From: a virus
Direction: 5' to 3' (one strand)
IMG/VR virus record: IMGVR_UViG_3300027770_000027
Location: 163,353 to 227,352 of that record
DNA: 64,000 bases
The notes under the pieces are model-generated. The model searched no databases. It had not been told where the DNA came from and worked only from the letters and a program-made list of their open reading frames with translations. Positions 59,877 through 64,000 of this stretch are shown piece after piece. Position 1 is the first letter of the stretch, and each line of letters starts with the position of its first letter. Made by a program: the position numbers and the translations under genes.

Positions 59877-59884
59877 GTTAAATA
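59877..59884 (+). promoter_or_regulatory. Late promoter GTTAAATA
   Basis: GTTAAATA, 7 nt before ATG 59892. It marks the change from replication genes to late genes at the right end. Confidence 0.55.
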
Positions 59885-59891
59885 TATTTAT

Positions 59892-60215
59892 ATGGCAAAA
59901 AACAAAATTACCACATGTAGTTATTTCATAAAGAGGCTGCGTGATAGTGGATATGTCGCGGATAAACTATTTGATAATTATGGTAAAATCGATGCGAGAT
60001 CCTGGACCGCTATGATTGATCCAGAAAACACTTCAATTTTTGTCACTTGCTATAACAATCATAAACAATTAGGAGAAGAATATTTTGAAATTCATGATGG
60101 TGGGCAATATGTGCCAGAAAGATTCAAAATTAAAACTAGTTCTATAGAAGTTTTAATTGAATATTTGGTTAAATTTGGTATCAATAACAAGGCATCTACG
60201 TATGGCAATTCCTAA
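59892..60215 (+). CDS. Conserved hypothetical late protein, 107 aa
   Basis: CSYFIKRLRDSGYVADKLFDNYGKIDARSWTAMIDPENTSIFVTCYNN followed by FEIHDGGQYVPERFKIKTSSIEVLIEYLVKFG: one helix, several strands and a final helix. The pattern seems conserved in marine T4-like phages, but no function is known to me. It overlaps the next gene by 14 nt. Confidence 0.55.
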   Translation: MAKNKITTCSYFIKRLRDSGYVADKLFDNYGKIDARSWTAMIDPENTSIFVTCYNNHKQLGEEYFEIHDGGQYVPERFKIKTSSIEVLIEYLVKFGINNKASTYGNS

Positions 60216-60663
60216 AAAAAATAATAAAAAAATCCAGGTCTCACGGCCACAAAAACTTCAAATCTCTGTAGCAGTTCCGTCTCTTTCTGGCATGGATGCT
60301 TCTGTTGCCTCTCAAATTATTTCTGAAATTAAAAATAATATTTTTAATTCTATCAATGATGCAGAACTCAAAAGTGCTTTGGATAAATGGATGAAGGAAA
60401 ATCATAATGATGTTCAAATAGCTGAAAGAGATTATATGTTATTAAAGTCTGTTATTACTGAATATCTAGATAGTTATATATTATTTGGTTATAACACTAA
60501 AGGAGAACGAATTATTGTACAGCATGCAAATTCTGCCAGAGACCGAGATGCTGTGATGGAATTTTTAAAAACTATATTCATGCAACAACAGCAAACTAAC
60601 TTCTTAGATCTTGAAGATAGTTATGACGAAGATGACGAAGATGATGAACAAGGAGAATTTTAA
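60202..60663 (+). CDS. Hypothetical protein, 153 aa, acidic tail
   Basis: ATG 60202 (MAIPKKNNKK) is chosen over 60157 to limit the overlap. Basic start, then LQISVAVPSLSGMDASVASQIISEIKNN, a helical middle (AELKSALDKWMKEN, YMLLKSVITEYLDS), and a final run DEDDEDDEQGEF. No known domain. Probably a late protein, from its position. Confidence 0.5.
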   Translation: MAIPKKNNKKIQVSRPQKLQISVAVPSLSGMDASVASQIISEIKNNIFNSINDAELKSALDKWMKENHNDVQIAERDYMLLKSVITEYLDSYILFGYNTKGERIIVQHANSARDRDAVMEFLKTIFMQQQQTNFLDLEDSYDEDDEDDEQGEF

Positions 60664-60665
60664 AT

Positions 60666-62282
60666 ATGTCTGACGCAGATAATAAAGGATTACAAGCACA
60701 TAATGAGTATCTAGCTAAACTGGCTGCAGATAATACATCTCAGCAGGACAAATATACTAGTAATTTTACAGAGCATGCCACTGGAGAAAGGGAAGAGTAT
60801 TATCCAGGAACTCTCAACAAAAACAAATACGGCGAGACCTTAATTAAAAATTTGGCTAGTGAAGATGAACACAAAGCCTCTATTAAAAACCAGGCAATAG
60901 TTCACGGTGGAGTTCATCCCACTGACATGAAGCTAAAATATAATAATCCTTATATAGGAGCAGATGATTTTGCTGCTGGAGATTCTCCAGATGGACCACA
61001 CGGAGTCCCTCTAATCAATTATCGATTAATGAGTAAGCTAAATGATCACTTGAATGATCCGGATTTTAATCCAATTTTAGCAGAGCCAGAAATTCCAATT
61101 ACTCCTAAATCTATAATGCCAGATTTGGCGGCATTTTCAAAAGTTGGTGATCCTAGATGGTCTTTAGGAGCCGCCCTGCAAAAGATGTTTCAAACACAGC
61201 TTCCTAAAATTAATGCTTGGCAAGAAATGGTAGAGGCTGGTGGGCAAATTATTAAAGATACCTACATATGTATGGCAGACGGCACTATCATTAAAAAAGC
61301 ATCTGCAGAAACTCTCAACTATCTCAATAATTTAAACGGCGCTTCTCAAGTGGATGTAACAACTACTTCAGACGGAACCGGCGAATCAACTGTCAATATA
61401 AAAAGTACTCCATTTTCTTTGAGTGGATCTTCATTTACCATCCCCCCTCCAAGTGCCGAGAAAATGGTTGAAGATTTTCATCGAGAAAGAAATGCTGCTC
61501 TTAAGAGACATGCGGATGCCTTTGTTGCATATATTAAAAATCATTATATGACTCCTATATGGATTCCATCTATTGAAGAATTTAAGACATGGGACGTAGA
61601 AGCGGTAATGCTTAATCCTCCTGGTATGTTCTTTTTAAGACTCAAATGGTATGTTTGGTATAAAGAATTTGTCCGAGAAAAATTTATACCCAAGCATTGG
61701 GAGATTAGAGATCCTAATAATCCAAACAAATGGGTTTATTATGCTGATTGGTATAATGAAAATGACACTGTAAATGGCATAGGACATTTTGTTACAGAAG
61801 ATCCCAGTGCCCCTAACGGAGCACCAGATCCAGAAACAGTTGGTACTGCTGGAGAGTATTATAATGGAACATTTTTTACAAATACAGCATTAAACCAATT
61901 TGGAAAACAAGCTTTATTGGATGCAAAAACTCAAATTCGACTAATACCTTCTTATTGGGAGGGTTATTGGGACATCTTCAACAATGAACAGGGAGGCCCA
62001 GGACCTGCAAGTTGGCGCAACAGCAAGGGTAAAGACGGGGGTCCTAGATTTAGACCAGGTAAATATAATGGCTGGCGCCACGTCAGTGAGTCACGAGGCC
62101 CAACTAATGGCGAACTAACAAACATTAGAGCAAAAAGATATTACCAAGACCAAATGGATTATGTCGTTGCAGAATTAGCAGTCCCTCGAAAGGATGTTGG
62201 TAATATAATTGCTACCAACAACCATCGAGAAGCTATGAGAGACTTGTCAGAACCGATTCCTGACTACACCACAATGACTTAA
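60666..62282 (+). CDS. Hypothetical large protein, probably virion, 538 aa
   Basis: Unrecognised. Residues 1-180 are polar with repeated Asn/Pro turns (GDSPDGPHGVPLINYRLMS); residues about 185-260 contain AWQEMVEAGGQIIKDTYICMADGTIIKK and a Ser/Thr-rich stretch; the rest is aromatic (WYVWYKEFVREKFIPKHWEIRD, WVYYADWYNEND, SYWEGYWDIFNNEQGGPGPASW). Size and composition suit a baseplate or tail-associated protein. Its end overlaps the convergent gene by 4 nt. Confidence 0.5.
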   Translation: MSDADNKGLQAHNEYLAKLAADNTSQQDKYTSNFTEHATGEREEYYPGTLNKNKYGETLIKNLASEDEHKASIKNQAIVHGGVHPTDMKLKYNNPYIGADDFAAGDSPDGPHGVPLINYRLMSKLNDHLNDPDFNPILAEPEIPITPKSIMPDLAAFSKVGDPRWSLGAALQKMFQTQLPKINAWQEMVEAGGQIIKDTYICMADGTIIKKASAETLNYLNNLNGASQVDVTTTSDGTGESTVNIKSTPFSLSGSSFTIPPPSAEKMVEDFHRERNAALKRHADAFVAYIKNHYMTPIWIPSIEEFKTWDVEAVMLNPPGMFFLRLKWYVWYKEFVREKFIPKHWEIRDPNNPNKWVYYADWYNENDTVNGIGHFVTEDPSAPNGAPDPETVGTAGEYYNGTFFTNTALNQFGKQALLDAKTQIRLIPSYWEGYWDIFNNEQGGPGPASWRNSKGKDGGPRFRPGKYNGWRHVSESRGPTNGELTNIRAKRYYQDQMDYVVAELAVPRKDVGNIIATNNHREAMRDLSEPIPDYTTMT

Positions 62283-64000
62283 TCGCAATTAAGAATCTTC
62301 GGGGTCTTAACTGTACCCTTATATGGTGTACCAGCTGGTGGGTCTCCAGGGTGTTTGTCCACTCGAGGATTGCCGCCAGCAGTGAAATCTGGTCCAGCAT
62401 CTGGTGGTGGTAAATTGGGAACCACAAAATATTTCCACCAAGAAGATCCTGGATCACCAGGTCCACCGTTAGGAATTAGGTCCATATTAGGATCTACGTA
62501 TCTGTCTACGTAATTTTTGCCTTTGAATGGATCTTCTGGGTCTAGACCATAAGATTCATTTCTTGCTTTTGACCAAGTTGCTCCACCACCACACGGTCCG
62601 GGTTTGCAATGAGGTCCGGGCCTTGGGAAAGATCCTTTGACCCCAGCTGGAGCCGGGATTGGAGATGTAGAGTGCTCAGCAGATCCAGCAGTTGCTTCAC
62701 GAGTCATATAATAATTGCCCAAAGGCACACTAACCTCTCCACCGTGTTCCATGGAAAACATTTGATGATTGTGATAAAAACTAAATACCGGACACATACC
62801 GCCCCACAAACCAGTAGTATAAGCCGGCCCACCACCAACAGCACATATTGAATATCCTATGGTAACCACCAAACACCATCCACTGATAATAGGATCTAGT
62901 GTAATAGCATTCATAACCTGATCATACAGACCCATTGTGAAGCTCATTATATTATCTGCTCTGAGAATCCATCCCAAGTCTAATGCCACTTTACCTATCA
63001 TGTCTTTAGTGTTACTGGCAGTTCTTAAAGCAATAGAAGAACCTACTCCATAACCAACACTAGTGGCTATTTGACTAGTTTTTGTTGGCGTAACAGGAGC
63101 CGACATTGATGGACAATGTAAAAACGGTATATGGGCAGCTCCGTCTATACTAAGGGAGCCAGTTGCGTGAATATTTTTACTAGTTGATATATTTCCATTT
63201 ACATGACACCTGTCAGAATCTATAACAATTCCACCGTCTCCACTTCGGTCATTTGCTACCAAATGAATCATTTTTCCAGAAACTGTAGTTTTATTTCCAG
63301 AACTGAGAAGAGCTTCTCCGGCTTGTGCATGTATTTCTACACTTCCTCCAGACACATCTATTAGCCCCTTAGTTTCTAAACGAATACCCGGGGCGCCAGC
63401 ATTGACTGTAAATTTTTCTGAAACATTTACATATAAATTAGCATCTGTGAGCTGAACTGGTTGTGCATAAATAGCTCGAGGACAATTTCCTATAGATACT
63501 GGATACACTCCGTTTTGACCCACACCAGATCCAGTTTGCATTGCGTGATAATCTTTGGTAAAATGAACATCTTGTTCATTTTTAGCCAATCCGATGTTTA
63601 TAACACAACCATTTTTAGTAGAAACTAAGAAATCTGCAGACTTGCCTAAATTAATTTGATGTTTATTAATTTCTTCTTGATTAGATTTAATACCATTATC
63701 TCGATGTGAATTTAGAGTATTCATCGAGGCTTGTGGACTGGCCACCGTATGATTTTTACATCCCGGAGAACCACAAGATTTTTTCATCGTGCTTGGCATA
63801 GCGGCAGCCGCGGGCTTAACAGACAATTTACTCGCCACTAACTGGAAAAATTTAGAAACATACTTCATGTAAGGACCTATATAAGGTACTTCAGTTAATA
63901 AGTCTAAATATTTTGTAGTATATACCCATATTTTAGAATGTTCATCTCGAAGCCTCATTGAGTTACACACTCCACAAGGAATTCTTGGATCCACGGCAGC
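62279..64000 (-). CDS. Partial large virion protein, possibly baseplate or spike
   Basis: The frame is open to the right edge, so the N-terminus is missing; 573 residues are visible. It has CGVCNS near the edge, a segment GSPGCKNHTV, then a beta-helix-like stretch (IRLETKGLIDVSGGSVEIHAQAGEALLSSG, VIDSDRCHVNGNISTSKNIHATGSL), hydrophobic segments, and a Gly/Pro-rich C-terminus. The beta part resembles spike proteins of gp5/VgrG type. The last part is Pro/Gly-rich (GPHCKPGPCGGG). A baseplate role is an inference. Confidence 0.5.
   Translation of the reverse strand, partial: AAVDPRIPCGVCNSMRLRDEHSKIWVYTTKYLDLLTEVPYIGPYMKYVSKFFQLVASKLSVKPAAAAMPSTMKKSCGSPGCKNHTVASPQASMNTLNSHRDNGIKSNQEEINKHQINLGKSADFLVSTKNGCVINIGLAKNEQDVHFTKDYHAMQTGSGVGQNGVYPVSIGNCPRAIYAQPVQLTDANLYVNVSEKFTVNAGAPGIRLETKGLIDVSGGSVEIHAQAGEALLSSGNKTTVSGKMIHLVANDRSGDGGIVIDSDRCHVNGNISTSKNIHATGSLSIDGAAHIPFLHCPSMSAPVTPTKTSQIATSVGYGVGSSIALRTASNTKDMIGKVALDLGWILRADNIMSFTMGLYDQVMNAITLDPIISGWCLVVTIGYSICAVGGGPAYTTGLWGGMCPVFSFYHNHQMFSMEHGGEVSVPLGNYYMTREATAGSAEHSTSPIPAPAGVKGSFPRPGPHCKPGPCGGGATWSKARNESYGLDPEDPFKGKNYVDRYVDPNMDLIPNGGPGDPGSSWWKYFVVPNLPPPDAGPDFTAGGNPRVDKHPGDPPAGTPYKGTVKTPKILNCD

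Overview
The window is a stretch of an AT-rich genome of a T4-like tailed myovirus, probably a metagenomic contig. The assignment rests on a near-complete T4 core set recognisable by motif: portal gp20, neck gp13-like, tail terminator gp15, head-completion gp4, DNA polymerase gp43, clamp gp45, SSB gp32, helicase gp41, primase, UvsX, UvsY, UvsW, the gp46/gp47 recombination nuclease and late sigma factor gp55. No tRNA, rRNA, integrase or CRISPR array was seen. The host is unknown. Two intact Tat-signal DUF1501 proteins, a family best known from Planctomycetes and Verrucomicrobia, hint at a PVC-group host or donor (inference).

Layout. From 1 to 21.75 kb genes are almost all on the minus strand: virion genes (gp4, gp13-like, gp20, a fibre, gp15), a DinG-like helicase, small proteins, a queC/amidotransferase/glycosyltransferase/DUF366 block, primase, three hypothetical or virion-like genes, the two DUF1501 genes and a heptosyltransferase-like gene. 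From 21.8 to 26.5 kb a plus-strand gene encodes a 1557-residue fibre with an internal NHL propeller. From 27.2 to 30.7 kb lie UvsY, UvsW, gp55 and gp47. From 30.7 to 43.1 kb a dense island of glycosyltransferases, methyltransferases and one sugar epimerase separates gp47 from gp46. From 43.1 to 59.9 kb is the replication and modification block (gp46, QueE, a glycosyltransferase, gp43, a DpdA-like transglycosylase, ThyX, UvsX, QueD, gp41, a DHH phosphoesterase, gp32, FolE2, clamp). The right end holds structural-looking genes, the last one running off the edge.

How the genes work together. FolE2, QueD, QueE and QueC make up the whole GTP-to-preQ0 route. A DpdA-like transglycosylase could place the base in DNA, and a stand-alone class II glutamine amidotransferase beside QueC looks like a split form of Gat-QueC, which suggests an archaeosine-like or amidated 7-deazaguanine in phage DNA. 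A glycosyltransferase and a DUF366 protein in the same block may add further steps.

Regulation. The gp55 homologue matches a set of T4-type late promoters (TATAAATA and close variants) that sit only 5 to 9 nt before start codons, so the late mRNAs should be almost leaderless. Several of these promoters are built from the TAA stop codon of the upstream gene. Replication genes instead have sigma70-like promoters, two of them followed by leaders without a single G, and two strong intrinsic terminators.
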